NCBI RefSeq assembly: GCF_001544135.1
Contig: NZ_BCPV01000015.1
Span: 1 to 64,000, forward strand
Reading direction: 5' to 3'
DNA length: 64,000 nucleotides
From: Geobacillus zalihae NBRC 101842
GTDB taxonomy: Bacteria > Bacillota > Bacilli > Bacillales > Anoxybacillaceae
The position numbers were made by a program, and so were the translations under genes. Positions 8,075 through 16,708 of this stretch are shown piece after piece; position 1 is the stretch's first letter, and every line of letters begins with the position of its first letter. Below the pieces are notes generated by a model. It was not told the origin of the DNA and did not search any database. It was given only the letters and a program-made list of their open reading frames with translations.

Positions 8075-8093
8075 TGCGAACCCCTCGTTTCCG

Positions 8094-8594
8094 TTAGGAG
8101 AGTAAAAGCATGCATACGATGAGCACGACAAATCCGGCCGCTTCGACCGACTGAACGGCAATGATCGAGGTCATCGCTTTTTTTAACGGCGCATCGTCAC
8201 CGCCATTGGCTTGGCGCCAAAGGTCTTCATTGGAAAACACCGTCATCGCCTTGCGGTAGCCGACGAACATCCCCCAAGCGAGCGTTGCGATGCCTGTGAG
8301 AAGGGCGGTCAGCCATACACGGCCATAGGCGGTCTGCCATACATCTGCCCAACGGTTGATCGGTCCGGCGGCTGTGCCAAGCCATATGCCAGTGGCGATG
8401 ACGACGGCACTTGCCGCGGCGAGCGGCCGATGCGACCACTGCATGAGCGAGCGGAAAAATTGCCGGCGCTCAAGAGGCGGCATGAATTGGGAGGCTGGAT
8501 ACACTGCCCAGCCGATGAATGCCACGCCCCCCACCCACATGATCGCCGCGATAAGATGTACCCCCAGCAGGAAATCACGCGACGTCCAAACCAT
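8094..8594 (-). CDS. CopD-like integral membrane protein
   Basis: 166 residues with four hydrophobic segments and an N-terminal FLLGVHLIAAIMWVGGVAF pattern, as in CopD/DUF2269-type membrane proteins whose histidines may bind heme or copper. ATG 8594 has AAGAGGTG upstream, and the longer frame to 8618 lacks one. It sits 20 bp before the prenyltransferase, so the two probably form an operon. Function is unassigned. Confidence 0.65.
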   Translation of the reverse strand: MVWTSRDFLLGVHLIAAIMWVGGVAFIGWAVYPASQFMPPLERRQFFRSLMQWSHRPLAAASAVVIATGIWLGTAAGPINRWADVWQTAYGRVWLTALLTGIATLAWGMFVGYRKAMTVFSNEDLWRQANGGDDAPLKKAMTSIIAVQSVEAAGFVVLIVCMLLLS

Positions 8595-8673
8595 CAGTAG
8601 ACACCTCTTTTGTGTCATTTACCACCATTATATAAGGCCGTGTAGTAGCAGCTTGTGATGGCCATCACGTCAA

Positions 8674-8707
8674 CCAAAAAAAGAAGGTTGCCATCGGCAA
8701 CCTTCTT
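8674..8707 (-). terminator. Terminator of gerQ
   Basis: AAGAAGGTTGCC pairs with GGCAACCTTCTT. Read leftward, it is followed by a run of seven T residues. Confidence 0.85.
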
Positions 8708-8728
8708 GTCAAAAGACAGTTTTTCCGT

Positions 8729-9316
8729 TTAGCGTGGAGAATACGTAGCAAGCGGTGTTGCGGCTGTAGCACCGGCAAACGGATATTCGTAGGCGATTTC
8801 TCCTTCAAACGTGACGTAATCGAGGTAAATCATCGGGATCAAATAGCGTGTGCCTGTTTGTGGGTCGCTTAAAATGACATGGTCACGTCCAGCCGCTTCA
8901 ATGACGCCGCGAAACACCTTGGCATTCCACTCACGGTTGTTTTCAAACGTCGCATAGATAGTGGCAACTTTTCCTTTGTTTAACCGTAAAATGTTTTCAA
9001 TGTACGATTCTTCAATCGGCAGCATCCCTGGAATCGATGGGCCGGTGGTGGTCGGCATCGGTGTCGGGGCCGTAAACGTCGGCGCCTGCAAACCGAACGT
9101 CGGAGCGGCGGCTGTCGCCGGTGTCATCGTTGGAGCGGCAGCCGCTTGCGGATAGTAATAATACGGGTACGCCGCCGGATAGTACGGCTGCGGATACGGA
9201 TAGCCGTATGGATAGGATGCATACGGTTGTTGCCGTTCTTGACCGAACGGCGAATAATAAAATGATTGTTGCTCCTCATCAAGTGGATAAAATTGATTTT
9301 CTGGATTGTTCGGCAT
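8729..9316 (-). CDS. gerQ: Spore coat protein GerQ
   Basis: 195 residues. The N-terminal half is very rich in Tyr, Pro and Ala (YPYGYPYPQPYYP). The C-terminal ~90 residues hold the GerQ domain (SYIENILRLNKGKVATIYATF). GerQ is a coat protein crosslinked by transglutaminase and is needed for localisation of CwlJ, whose gene lies immediately upstream on the same strand. Expression in the mother cell is expected but I did not identify the promoter. Confidence 0.92.
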   Translation of the reverse strand: MPNNPENQFYPLDEEQQSFYYSPFGQERQQPYASYPYGYPYPQPYYPAAYPYYYYPQAAAAPTMTPATAAAPTFGLQAPTFTAPTPMPTTTGPSIPGMLPIEESYIENILRLNKGKVATIYATFENNREWNAKVFRGVIEAAGRDHVILSDPQTGTRYLIPMIYLDYVTFEGEIAYEYPFAGATAATPLATYSPR

Positions 9317-9334
9317 AAAGAACCCTCCTCAATA

Positions 9335-9781
9335 TTAAGAATAGACACGTGGGCAGTCGGATGGAGTCGGTGCAAAAAAGCAATGCGATTTGTAGCGGCC
9401 GACGTTCCACTGGCCAAACCATTGCGGTGGGCACGGTTGACCTTCAGGTGGTTTAAAAAACCAAAGGGCGTTTGTCGCTGGGTGGTAGCGCCAACCGCGG
9501 AGCACTTGGCGGGCTAGGCCGATGTCCACTTCGCGCGCCCGTTGGTAAAAGTACCCTTTTTGCACCGCCTCAAAGCCTCCCGGGCTTTGAAACACCATTT
9601 GCCGGATAGAGCGGATGCCGCGGAAGTCAAGGCAGTCGGCGATGACGCGGTTGACGCCGACGTTGCCGACCATGAGCATCCCAAGCCGCCCGTCTCCTTC
9701 CGCTTCGGCTCGCATGAGCCGAGCCAACAACTTTACTTCCTCTTCTGTGTGGGCTACAATGGAGGGAGCGATCTGACCCAT
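9335..9781 (-). CDS. cwlJ: Spore cortex-lytic enzyme CwlJ
   Basis: 148 residues of the hydrolase-2 (SleB/CwlJ) fold. The catalytic-region motif LLARLMRAEAEGDGRLG, the segment GNVGVNR and FYQRA are present. There is no signal peptide, as in CwlJ of B. subtilis. It degrades spore cortex during germination. It lies 18 bp upstream of gerQ, its partner for coat localisation. Confidence 0.93.
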   Translation of the reverse strand: MGQIAPSIVAHTEEEVKLLARLMRAEAEGDGRLGMLMVGNVGVNRVIADCLDFRGIRSIRQMVFQSPGGFEAVQKGYFYQRAREVDIGLARQVLRGWRYHPATNALWFFKPPEGQPCPPQWFGQWNVGRYKSHCFFAPTPSDCPRVYS

Positions 9782-9830
9782 ATCGTCACCTCAGTCGTTG
9801 TGAATTTCGACAGTAATAGGCTATTGATGG

Positions 9831-10080
9831 AACAGGAAAATGGTGACAGACAGACAGACGATTTCTCGGAGGAATTTCTGATTTATATGTATGGGGCAGT
9901 TGGGCTGGATATGACAGAAACAGGGGAGGTTGACCAAAAAGGGAAACCCGTTGCGCAAGAAAGACCCGTAACATGATGTGCAAAGGGATGACGGCGGAAG
10001 AAATCGCTCGTTTGGCTGACCTTTCAGGGGGAGGAGCTCGCCGGTTGCTTGAAGAACAGGAAAATAAGCGAAGGGGCCCT
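9831..10080 (+). other. Small unrecognised reading frames on the plus strand
   Basis: Between cwlJ and hemQ, the end of a plus-strand frame (to 9976, ending QERPVT) overlaps by 4 bp (ATGA) a second frame from 9973. The second contains MTAEEIARLADLSGGGARRLLEEQE, like the C-terminal tail of Rpn-type nucleases or a helix-turn-helix. A strong plus-strand terminator follows, suggesting that something here is transcribed. I do not recognise the product; it could be a frame-broken remnant. Confidence 0.25.
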
Positions 10081-10104
10081 GCCGCGTTTGGGCCCCTCTT
10101 TTTT
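10072..10104 (+). terminator. Plus-strand terminator before hemQ's 3' end
   Basis: AGGGGCCC pairs with GGGCCCCT, followed by CTTTTTT. The T-run is on the plus strand, so it ends a transcript coming from the 9.8-10.07 kb region, not hemQ. Confidence 0.75.
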
Positions 10105-10852
10105 ATACATGGAAGAACGAAGGAACTTTTTCCACCGACAAGCGAGTGCCGACAAAAAATGAACCAAACTCGCCAAAGCGGGCGCTCACTTCATCAAAGC
10201 GCATTTCATAGACGAGCTTTTTGAACTGGAGCGCATCATCCGAAAACAAGGTGACGCCCCATTCAAAATCATCCAAGCCGACCGACCCGGTGATGATTTG
10301 CGTCACTTTGCCGGCGTATTTTCGGCCGGTCATGCCGTGGGCGCGCATCAGTTCGCGCCGCTGTTCCATCGACAACATGTACCAGTTGTCGTTGCCTTGG
10401 CGCCGCTTGTCCATCGGATAGAAGCAAATGTAGTTCGTTTTCGGCAAAATTGGATACAAACGGCGGCGCACCTCTGGAATTTGGTACGGATCTTCGCTGC
10501 CGGACGCCAAGTAGTTGCTCAACTCCACGACTGAAACGTACGAATACGCAGGTAATAAATAGTCGGCGAGTTTCGTTTTGTTAAGCGCTGTTTCGATTTC
10601 ATGCAGCTCATCCAGCGTCGGCCGCAAAATCATGAACAAAATATCGGCTTTTTGCCCGACGATCGTGTAGACGGCATGGCTTCCTTGCTTCTCGCTTTCC
10701 GTCGTCTCCCATTGGTCGACAAGCGCTAAAAACTCACTGATCGCTGCCTCGCGCTCTTCGTTTGGAAGTGTTTTCCACGCGCTCCAGTCGATCGTGCGGA
10801 AATCGTGCAAACAATACCAACCGTCCAACGTTTGGGCCGCTTCGCTCATCAT
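10103..10852 (-). CDS. hemQ: Coproheme decarboxylase HemQ
   Basis: 249 residues of the chlorite-dismutase-like family, matching the usual ~250. It includes [11 protein letters not shown] near the N-terminus and [14 protein letters not shown], carrying the proximal histidine region, then [10 protein letters not shown]. HemQ oxidatively decarboxylates coproheme to heme b, the last step of the Gram-positive heme pathway. ATGATG at 10852 follows AAAGGAG; the longer frame to 10870 does not. It adjoins pta, as in B. subtilis (ywfI-pta). Confidence 0.93.
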   Translation of the reverse strand: MMSEAAQTLDGWYCLHDFRTIDWSAWKTLPNEEREAAISEFLALVDQWETTESEKQGSHAVYTIVGQKADILFMILRPTLDELHEIETALNKTKLADYLLPAYSYVSVVELSNYLASGSEDPYQIPEVRRRLYPILPKTNYICFYPMDKRRQGNDNWYMLSMEQRRELMRAHGMTGRKYAGKVTQIITGSVGLDDFEWGVTLFSDDALQFKKLVYEMRFDEVSARFGEFGSFFVGTRLSVEKVPSFFHV

Positions 10853-10988
10853 CGTCACTCCTTTATTCAATCAATTGTACAGTACCACTATATCATAGTT
10901 TGGCCAAAAAAGCGGGTGTCCGTGCATAAAGCAAAAGATACTGAATTGTTCCAAAAGGTGAATTATTGATTGGACGGGCTTACGATCG

Positions 10989-11016
10989 TTGCGTTTTCGT
11001 ATCGAAGCGGTATGCT
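10989..11016 (+). promoter_or_regulatory. Candidate promoter of pta
   Basis: TTGCGT and TATGCT are separated by 16 bases, 60 bp before the pta start. Confidence 0.45.
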
Positions 11017-11077
11017 TAATGTAGAGAAAGGCTGATGCCTGGAGACAGGCGGGCCAACCGTGAAGGAGGCATGAATC

Positions 11078-12058
11078 GTGACAACCGATTTATTTACGGC
11101 ATTAAAAGCGAAAGTAACCGATACGGGTCGAAAAATCGTGTTTCCCGAGGGAACCGATGACCGCATCTTAACGGCGGCGAGCTGTTTGGCGACGGAGCAA
11201 GTGCTGCAGCCGATCGTCCTTGGCGATGAGCAAGCGATAAGGGTGAAAGCCGCGGCGCTTGGCTTGCCGCTTGAAGGGGTGGAGATTGTCACCCCGCGCC
11301 GCTACGGCGGGTTTGATGAGCTAGTTTCGGCGTTTGTGGAGCGGCGCAAAGGGAAAGTGACAGAAGAAACGGCGCGCGAGTTGCTTTTCGATGAAAACTA
11401 TTTCGGTACGATGCTCGTTTATACGGGAGCGGCCGACGGCCTCGTCAGCGGGGCGGCACATTCGACGGCGGATACGGTCCGACCAGCCTTGCAAATCATT
11501 AAAACGAAGCCAGGCGTTGGCAAAACGTCCGGCGTGTTCATCATGGTGCGCGGCGACGAAAAATATGTGTTTGCCGATTGCGCCATCAACATTGCTCCTA
11601 ACAGTCATGATTTGGCTGAAATCGCGGTCGAGAGCGCCCGGACGGCCAAAATGTTCGGCCTTACGCCGCGCGTAGCGCTGTTAAGTTTTTCCACGAAAGG
11701 GTCGGCCTCGTCGCCGGAGACGGAAAAAGTCGTTGAGGCGGTGCGGTTGGCGAAAGAAATGGCGCCGGATCTGATCCTTGACGGTGAGTTTCAATTTGAC
11801 GCCGCGTTTGTGCCAGAGGTGGCGAAAAAGAAAGCGCCGGACTCGGTCATTCAAGGGGACGCAAATGTCTTTATTTTCCCGAGCCTTGAGGCGGGCAACA
11901 TCGGCTACAAAATCGCCCAGCGCCTTGGCGGCTTTGAAGCGGTCGGCCCGATTTTGCAAGGGCTGAACAAGCCGGTCAACGACTTATCGCGCGGATGCAG
12001 CGCCGAAGACGCCTACAAGCTCGCGCTCATCACCGCGGCGCAGTCGCTTGGGGAGTAA
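11078..12058 (+). CDS. pta: Phosphate acetyltransferase
   Basis: 326 residues, the short single-domain Pta class. Typical segments are KIVFPEGTDDRILTAA, YTGAADGLVSGA and the closing GPILQGLNKPVNDLSRGC. It interconverts acetyl-CoA and acetyl phosphate, feeding acetate overflow with AckA (not in this window). The GTG start has GAAGGAGG upstream. It is followed by a terminator, so it is probably monocistronic. Confidence 0.96.
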   Translation: MTTDLFTALKAKVTDTGRKIVFPEGTDDRILTAASCLATEQVLQPIVLGDEQAIRVKAAALGLPLEGVEIVTPRRYGGFDELVSAFVERRKGKVTEETARELLFDENYFGTMLVYTGAADGLVSGAAHSTADTVRPALQIIKTKPGVGKTSGVFIMVRGDEKYVFADCAINIAPNSHDLAEIAVESARTAKMFGLTPRVALLSFSTKGSASSPETEKVVEAVRLAKEMAPDLILDGEFQFDAAFVPEVAKKKAPDSVIQGDANVFIFPSLEAGNIGYKIAQRLGGFEAVGPILQGLNKPVNDLSRGCSAEDAYKLALITAAQSLGE

Positions 12059-12146
12059 AGAGGCGGCGAACTGAGCAAGAGGAGTCGGAACCGGTTCGTT
12101 TTGCCAAAGAATGGGCGATCTCTTGTTTCATGCATGGATTCGTGTC

Positions 12147-12186
12147 AAAGAAGGCGGCTGGCTGCTGTTTAGCCGCTTTCTTTTTT
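12147..12186 (+). terminator. Terminator of pta
   Basis: A 13 bp stem (AAAGAAGGCGGCT with AGCCGCTTTCTTT, one G-T pair) is followed by T residues. Confidence 0.85.
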
Positions 12187-12192
12187 AACGGA

Positions 12193-12432
12193 TTTCCGAA
12201 AGAAGTCTTCCATCTCAAGGAACGCGAAGGGTGTAACCCAGTGAGTAGGTGGGAGATGAATGTCGGTTGGCGTTAGCCAACGAATAGGATAGAATATGGC
12301 TAGAACGGACACCTTCGGAACGAAGGGAAGCGTAAAGGGTTCTTGTGTGTGGCTTACCGTTCGGCGAACACGCACAAGTCGCTTGAAGCCTCCACCTCTA
12401 AGCGAAGCGTAGGTGGCGGGTAGTTCACTGGC
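12193..12432 (+). mobile_element. Right-end / guide-RNA scaffold relic of a TnpB-type IS605 element
   Basis: The 240 bp lacks a long frame but contains what looks like the 3' part of a tnpB element. There is a GTCGGTTGGC..GCCAACG hairpin and finally the right-end hairpin CCACCT (12392-12397)/AGGTGG (12411-12416), with the loop CTAAGCGAAGCGT and then GGGTAGTTCAC. The same CCACCTCTAAGCG signature recurs at 59.6 kb. TnpB guide RNAs (omega-RNA/reRNA) are known to overlap this end, with the guide taken from the downstream flank. Here the flank is the lipL promoter. No nuclease gene remains. Confidence 0.6.
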
Positions 12433-12433
12433 C

Positions 12434-12462
12434 GTAATCGTTCCAATTTGATGTGGTATAAT
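12434..12462 (+). promoter_or_regulatory. Promoter of lipL (extended -10)
   Basis: TATAAT at 12457-12462 with TG upstream (TGTGGTATAAT); the -35 (AATCGT) is weak. It lies immediately downstream of the IS605 relic, so the relic forms the upstream promoter context. Confidence 0.6.
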
Positions 12463-12497
12463 GAGAGCGGAACGTTCAACGTAAGGGGTTTGCTGCG

Positions 12498-13349
12498 ATG
12501 AGCCATGAATTGCTGCGGCAGCCGAAATGGCGGGTCATCGACCAGTCGCATTTCGGTCCGCTGTTTGATGCGAAACAATCGTTTGCCATCGATGATGCAT
12601 TATGCACCGCGGTTGGCGCGGGACAGTCGGATGCGGTCGTCCGCACGTGGGTGCATGAGAATACCGTCGTCTTAGGCGCCGCTGATACGAAGCTTCCGTA
12701 CATCGATGAGGCCATTTCGTTTTTGCGCCAGGAAGGGTATCGCGTCGTCGTCCGCAATTCCGGCGGGTTGGCCGTTGTCCTTGACAGCGGGGTGTTGAAT
12801 ATTTCGCTCATTTTTCCGGAAACGAAAAACACGATTGCCATCGAGCAAGGGTATGAGGCGATGTATGCGCTCATGGCCGCCATGCTTGCCTCATACGGCG
12901 CCCGCGTTGAGGCGGGGGAAATCGTCGGTTCGTATTGCCCGGGGAGCTATGACTTGAGCATTGGCGGCAAAAAGTTTGCCGGCATTTCGCAACGGCGCGT
13001 GCGCGGCGGCGTTGCCGTGCAAATCTACCTTTGCGTCAACGGGAGCGGAGCCGCGCGGGCTGAGCTTATTCGCCGTTTTTATGAGCTCGGCCGCCAAGGA
13101 GAGAAAACGAAATTCGCCTACCCCGATGTTGTCCCAACTGTCATGGCGTCGCTGTCTGAGCTTCTCGGCTGCGAGTTGTCGATCGATGAGCTGCTTGTCG
13201 CCCTTTGGCGCACGCTGCAGTCGTTTGGCGGCGAGCTGTATTCGTCTGCCCTCGAGAACGGCGAATGGAATTGGTATGAGCAGTATTGGGCGCGCATCGT
13301 CGAACGGAATGAAACGGCGCTCAGCGGTGCGCTTTCAGCAGGGGAGTAA
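12498..13349 (+). CDS. lipL: Octanoyl-[GcvH]:protein N-octanoyltransferase
   Basis: 283 residues of the BPL/LplA/LipB fold. It contains [19 protein letters not shown], the catalytic cysteine in [11 protein letters not shown] (about Cys147) and the lysine in [13 protein letters not shown]. LipL transfers octanoate from GcvH to E2 subunits of lipoate-dependent complexes. The neighbourhood pta-lipL-rsfA matches B. subtilis pta-ywfL-ywfN. Confidence 0.93.
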   Translation: MSHELLRQPKWRVIDQSHFGPLFDAKQSFAIDDALCTAVGAGQSDAVVRTWVHENTVVLGAADTKLPYIDEAISFLRQEGYRVVVRNSGGLAVVLDSGVLNISLIFPETKNTIAIEQGYEAMYALMAAMLASYGARVEAGEIVGSYCPGSYDLSIGGKKFAGISQRRVRGGVAVQIYLCVNGSGAARAELIRRFYELGRQGEKTKFAYPDVVPTVMASLSELLGCELSIDELLVALWRTLQSFGGELYSSALENGEWNWYEQYWARIVERNETALSGALSAGE

Positions 13350-13355
13350 GGGAAG

Positions 13356-13485
13356 CAGTCCGTCCGGCGGCAGGCGAAGAGCCTGCGTTCATCGCCTGAC
13401 GCCGCCGGCGGACAAAAAGGATGCCCCGTGTCTCGGCCGCACCGGAGAGAGTGCGATCAAGGCGCAGCCATGGATAGGGCATCCT
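13356..13485. terminator. Convergent terminators of lipL (plus) and rsfA (minus)
   Basis: A long GC stem (GTCCGTCCGGCGGC with GCCGCCGGCGGAC, then AAAAAG) ends the plus-strand transcript. AGGATGCCC/GGGCATCCT, read leftward and followed by TTTTTGT, ends rsfA. Confidence 0.75.
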
Positions 13486-13493
13486 CATTTTGT

Positions 13494-14147
13494 TTATTCT
13501 GCTATTTTTTCCAAGTTGCCGTTCGGGTCCATACGGAAGGTCAGCCCCCGCTCTTCTTCCTCTTTTAACACCATTTTGCGCGCTCGGTTGATGATTTTCA
13601 CGAGCGTCTCGAAATCTTCTTGCACCGTTGACGAGTTTTCTTCTAATTTCGCAACCTTTTCTTCAAGCTCTTTATTTTTTTGCTTTAATTCTTCAATTTC
13701 GCGGCGCAGCCGCTCGTTTTCTTTGATCAGCGTCTCCCGTTTCCGTTCATGGGATTGGAACGTTTTCAAAAAAGCGATCACTTGATCCAGCGTCACTTGT
13801 TGCGGCGGGGAGGATGGGATGACGGCAGGCAGCTGCATCACCTCTCCCAGCTCCTCGAGTGATGGCATCGGCGGCTCGTACAGACGCCGCTTTTTCGCGC
13901 CGCCTTGTTTGGCGAGCAGCCGTTGCCGTTCTTTTCGCTGTTTTTTTGCCAACTGCAATGCTTCTTCGTAGCGATGGCGGACGACCGCGTTCCAGCGAAA
14001 GCCGCAGGCGGCCGATGTCCGGTTCAGCCTGTCGCCGACTTCTTCAAAGGCGTTGAGTTGGGTGCTCCCTTCACGCACATGGCGCAATACCGTTTCCGCC
14101 AATAATAAATCGTCTTCTTCCGTCCAAGCGTCTTGCCGTTGTTTCAC
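13494..14147 (-). CDS. rsfA: Prespore-type transcriptional regulator RsfA
   Basis: 217 residues. The N-terminal ~60 residues form a Myb/SANT-like DNA-binding region ([20 protein letters not shown], then [15 protein letters not shown]). Residues ~130-200 are a long heptad coiled coil ([20 protein letters not shown]). RsfA modulates sigma-F-dependent genes in the forespore. This is the ywfN position of B. subtilis. Confidence 0.9.
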   Translation of the reverse strand: MKQRQDAWTEEDDLLLAETVLRHVREGSTQLNAFEEVGDRLNRTSAACGFRWNAVVRHRYEEALQLAKKQRKERQRLLAKQGGAKKRRLYEPPMPSLEELGEVMQLPAVIPSSPPQQVTLDQVIAFLKTFQSHERKRETLIKENERLRREIEELKQKNKELEEKVAKLEENSSTVQEDFETLVKIINRARKMVLKEEEERGLTFRMDPNGNLEKIAE

Positions 14148-14257
14148 TGTTCTCCACTCCTTCTTTCAATGCTAGTAAAAGCATGGACAAAATAAAATGA
14201 ATTTATACGTTGCAAGTTTACAGGATTGACAAGTTGAAAGAATGAAAGGCCGCAAAC

Positions 14258-14286
14258 TTGCAATTTTCTTCGGGAAGCGGTAGAAT
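14258..14286 (+). promoter_or_regulatory. Sigma-A promoter of the DUF1450 gene
   Basis: TTGCAA and TAGAAT with a 17-base spacer, 37 bp before the start codon. Confidence 0.7.
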
Positions 14287-14322
14287 ACACAAAGCAAACG
14301 CTGCAGAAAGGGATGACGCATA

Positions 14323-14550
14323 ATGGCAAATGAGTTTCGCGTTTGCGACGACTGCAAGGCGCCGAATTTAAAAACATTGATTCCGCGCTTGAAAAAGCTT
14401 GATCCGGATGCGGTCATCAAAATCGGCTGCCAGTCGTATTGCGGCCCAGGGCGGAAAAAGACGTTTGCCTTCGTCAACAACCGTCCGGTGGCGGCGCTGA
14501 CGGAAGACGAACTGATTGATAAAATTGCCGAAAGGTTGAAAAAGCGATAA
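14323..14550 (+). CDS. DUF1450 (YuzB-like) small protein
   Basis: 75 residues with conserved cysteines: CDDC near the N-terminus and a CQSYCGPG motif in the middle, in a thioredoxin-like small fold. The pattern suggests an iron-sulfur or redox role; function is unknown. GAAAGGGATG precedes the ATG. It has its own promoter and terminator. Confidence 0.85.
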   Translation: MANEFRVCDDCKAPNLKTLIPRLKKLDPDAVIKIGCQSYCGPGRKKTFAFVNNRPVAALTEDELIDKIAERLKKR

Positions 14551-14554
14551 CCGA

Positions 14555-14590
14555 TCACCTTCTTTGCCGAAAGAAGGTGATTTTTTGTTT
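14555..14590 (+). terminator. Terminator of the DUF1450 gene
   Basis: TCACCTTCTTT pairs with AAGAAGGTGA, followed by six T residues. Confidence 0.9.
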
Positions 14591-14694
14591 TTTCCGTCAA
14601 TAATGGAGAAAGACGGAGAAAAAAGTCAACTATTTCTTTGCCAAAAGAAACGGCGTATAATAGATGTATGTTGGAGACGGAAGAGGAGGATGCG

Positions 14695-15993
14695 ATGTAT
14701 TCCGGCGGGCAGCTTGACGAAGAAAAAGTGTTTAAAGATCCGGTGCACCGATACATACATGTTCGCGACAAAGTGATTTGGGATTTGATCGGCACAAAAG
14801 AATTTCAGCGCCTGCGCCGCATCAAGCAGCTCGGCACGACATATTTGACGTTTCACGGCGCCGAGCACAGCCGGTTTAACCATTCGCTCGGCGTTTACGA
14901 AATCATCCGCCGCATCATTGACGACGTGTTTGTCGGCCGCGATCATTGGGATCATAGCGAGCGCCTTCTTTGCCTATGCGCGGCGCTCTTGCACGATTTA
15001 GGGCACGGCCCGTTTTCCCATTCATTTGAAAAGGTGTTTCGCCTCGACCACGAAGATTTTACACAGGCAATCATTTTAGGCGATACAGAAGTGAACGCCG
15101 CCTTGCGCGAAGTGGGCGACGATTTTCCGCAAAAAGTGGCGGAAGTGATCGCCAAAACGTACCCGAACAAGCTTGTGGTGAGCCTCATTTCGAGCCAAAT
15201 TGACGCCGACCGGATGGATTATTTGCTGCGCGATGCGTACTACACCGGCGTCAGCTACGGCTATTTTGACATGGAGCGCATTTTGCGCGTCATGCGCCCG
15301 CGCGAAGACCAAGTCGTCATCAAACGAAGCGGCATGCATGCGGTCGAGGATTACATTATGAGCCGCTACCAAATGTATTGGCAAGTGTATTTCCATCCTG
15401 TGACGCGCAGTGCGGAAGTCATTTTAACGAAAATTTTGCATCGGGCGAAAAAGCTGTATGAAGAGGGGTATCGTTTTCAGACGAAGCCGGTCCACTTTTT
15501 GTCGTTTTTTGCAGGCAATGTGTCGCTTGGCGATTACTTGGCGCTGGATGAGGCAGTCATCTTGTTTTACTTCCAGCAATGGCAATACGAACGGGATCCG
15601 ATTTTAAGCGATCTGTGCCAGCGGTTTGTCCGCCGCCGCCTGTTCAAATATACGGAGTTCCATCCGACGAACGAGCAAATGGAGAAGCTCATTGAGCTGA
15701 CCGGTTTGTTTAAAAAAGCGGGCATCGACCCGGACTACTACTTGGTCGTCGATTCGTCCTCGGATTTGCCGTATGACTTTTACCGGCCGGGCGAGGAAGG
15801 CGAGCGCCTTCCGATTTATTTGTTGATGCCAAACGGGGAGCTTCGCGAGCTGTCGCGCGAATCGGTGCTCGTTGACGCCATTTCCGGCAAGCGGCGCACC
15901 GACCATAAGCTGTATTTCCCAGCTGATTTCCTGGAAGACTTGTCGACGAAGCGGACAGTGAAGAAAAAGATTATGGAAATTTTAAAGGGTTAG
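14695..15993 (+). CDS. ywfO: HD-domain phosphohydrolase YwfO (dGTPase-like)
   Basis: 432 residues, the usual YwfO length. HD motifs are present: EHSRFNHSLGVYEI, LLHDLGHGPFSHSFE and SSQIDADRMDYLLRDAYYTG. This family hydrolyses nucleoside triphosphates, probably dNTPs or (p)ppGpp-related nucleotides; the substrate is not assignable here. A longer frame begins at 14638, but AGAGGAGG at 14682-14689 supports ATG 14695. A TATAAT at 14656-14661 is a likely -10. It is followed 13 bp later by ywgA. Confidence 0.9.
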   Translation: MYSGGQLDEEKVFKDPVHRYIHVRDKVIWDLIGTKEFQRLRRIKQLGTTYLTFHGAEHSRFNHSLGVYEIIRRIIDDVFVGRDHWDHSERLLCLCAALLHDLGHGPFSHSFEKVFRLDHEDFTQAIILGDTEVNAALREVGDDFPQKVAEVIAKTYPNKLVVSLISSQIDADRMDYLLRDAYYTGVSYGYFDMERILRVMRPREDQVVIKRSGMHAVEDYIMSRYQMYWQVYFHPVTRSAEVILTKILHRAKKLYEEGYRFQTKPVHFLSFFAGNVSLGDYLALDEAVILFYFQQWQYERDPILSDLCQRFVRRRLFKYTEFHPTNEQMEKLIELTGLFKKAGIDPDYYLVVDSSSDLPYDFYRPGEEGERLPIYLLMPNGELRELSRESVLVDAISGKRRTDHKLYFPADFLEDLSTKRTVKKKIMEILKG

Positions 15994-16006
15994 GAGATGA
16001 CGGAGA

Positions 16007-16525
16007 GTGCTCACAGAGCATGCGAAAGTAATGAAGGCGTTGGCGGCCGCCGGGGAAATTGCCGGCCGCAAAAAGCTGCAAAAAATGATCTACATCGCGA
16101 AAAAGCTCGACTTTCCGTTTTATGAGAAGTTTGACTTCCACTTTTACGGCCCGTATTCGGAAGAGCTGACATGCCGCATCGAAGAGCTGTGCGCGCTCGG
16201 CTTTTTGCATGAAGTGAAAGAGAAAAAGAGCGGTTATATGCAATATCGCTATACATTGACCGAAGCGGGCGAACAGTTTTTGCGCCATTATGACTGGGAC
16301 ATGCCGGGCTTGGCGGAGTGCATGCAAGCGATGAACGAACAAAATGCCCGTTTTTTGGAACTTGTGTCCACCGTACTTTATTTTGAACATTTGCCGAAAG
16401 ACGAAGTGAAAGAGAAAATTGCGGTGTTAAAAAGCAAGCAGCGCTATACGGAAGAAGAAATCGATGAGGCGTACGCGTACATTGAGGCGCTGCGCAGCCG
16501 ATGCCACAACAAAGCCCGCGTGTAG
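16007..16525 (+). CDS. ywgA: YwgA family protein
   Basis: 172 residues from GTG, with a winged-helix-like layout: MKALAAAGEIAGRKKLQKMIYIAKKL, then FYGPYSEELTCRIEELCALGFL and a YTLTEAGEQFL wing. This resembles MarR/PadR-type or GepA/SocA-like folds. No experimentally certain role. It is co-transcribed with ywfO, as in B. subtilis. Confidence 0.85.
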   Translation: MLTEHAKVMKALAAAGEIAGRKKLQKMIYIAKKLDFPFYEKFDFHFYGPYSEELTCRIEELCALGFLHEVKEKKSGYMQYRYTLTEAGEQFLRHYDWDMPGLAECMQAMNEQNARFLELVSTVLYFEHLPKDEVKEKIAVLKSKQRYTEEEIDEAYAYIEALRSRCHNKARV

Positions 16526-16573
16526 GCGGGCGGAAAAAGCTGCTTCAACGTATCATCAGTTGGCCATAGACGA

Positions 16574-16705
16574 AAAGGGGCTGACCCAAAAGGCCGTCTG
16601 TCTTCAGGATAGACACAAAATATAGTGCGAAAGAAGCGGTTAGTGCGTATATATAGAGATGAAAGAGGGTGTCCCGATCCTTTTGGGACACCTCCTTCTT
16701 CTTTT
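16574..16705. repeat. MITE-like hairpin element with GGGGCTGACCCAAAAGG end; includes a terminator
   Basis: GGGGCTGACCCAAAAGG at about 16577 is repeated, inverted and imperfect, as CCTTTTGGGACACC at 16681-16692. The right part forms AGGGTGTCCC/GGGACACCT followed by a T-rich tract, a bidirectional terminator for ywgA and the purine permease. The same motif occurs near 23.87 and 42.30 kb. Confidence 0.55.
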
Positions 16706-16708
16706 TGG

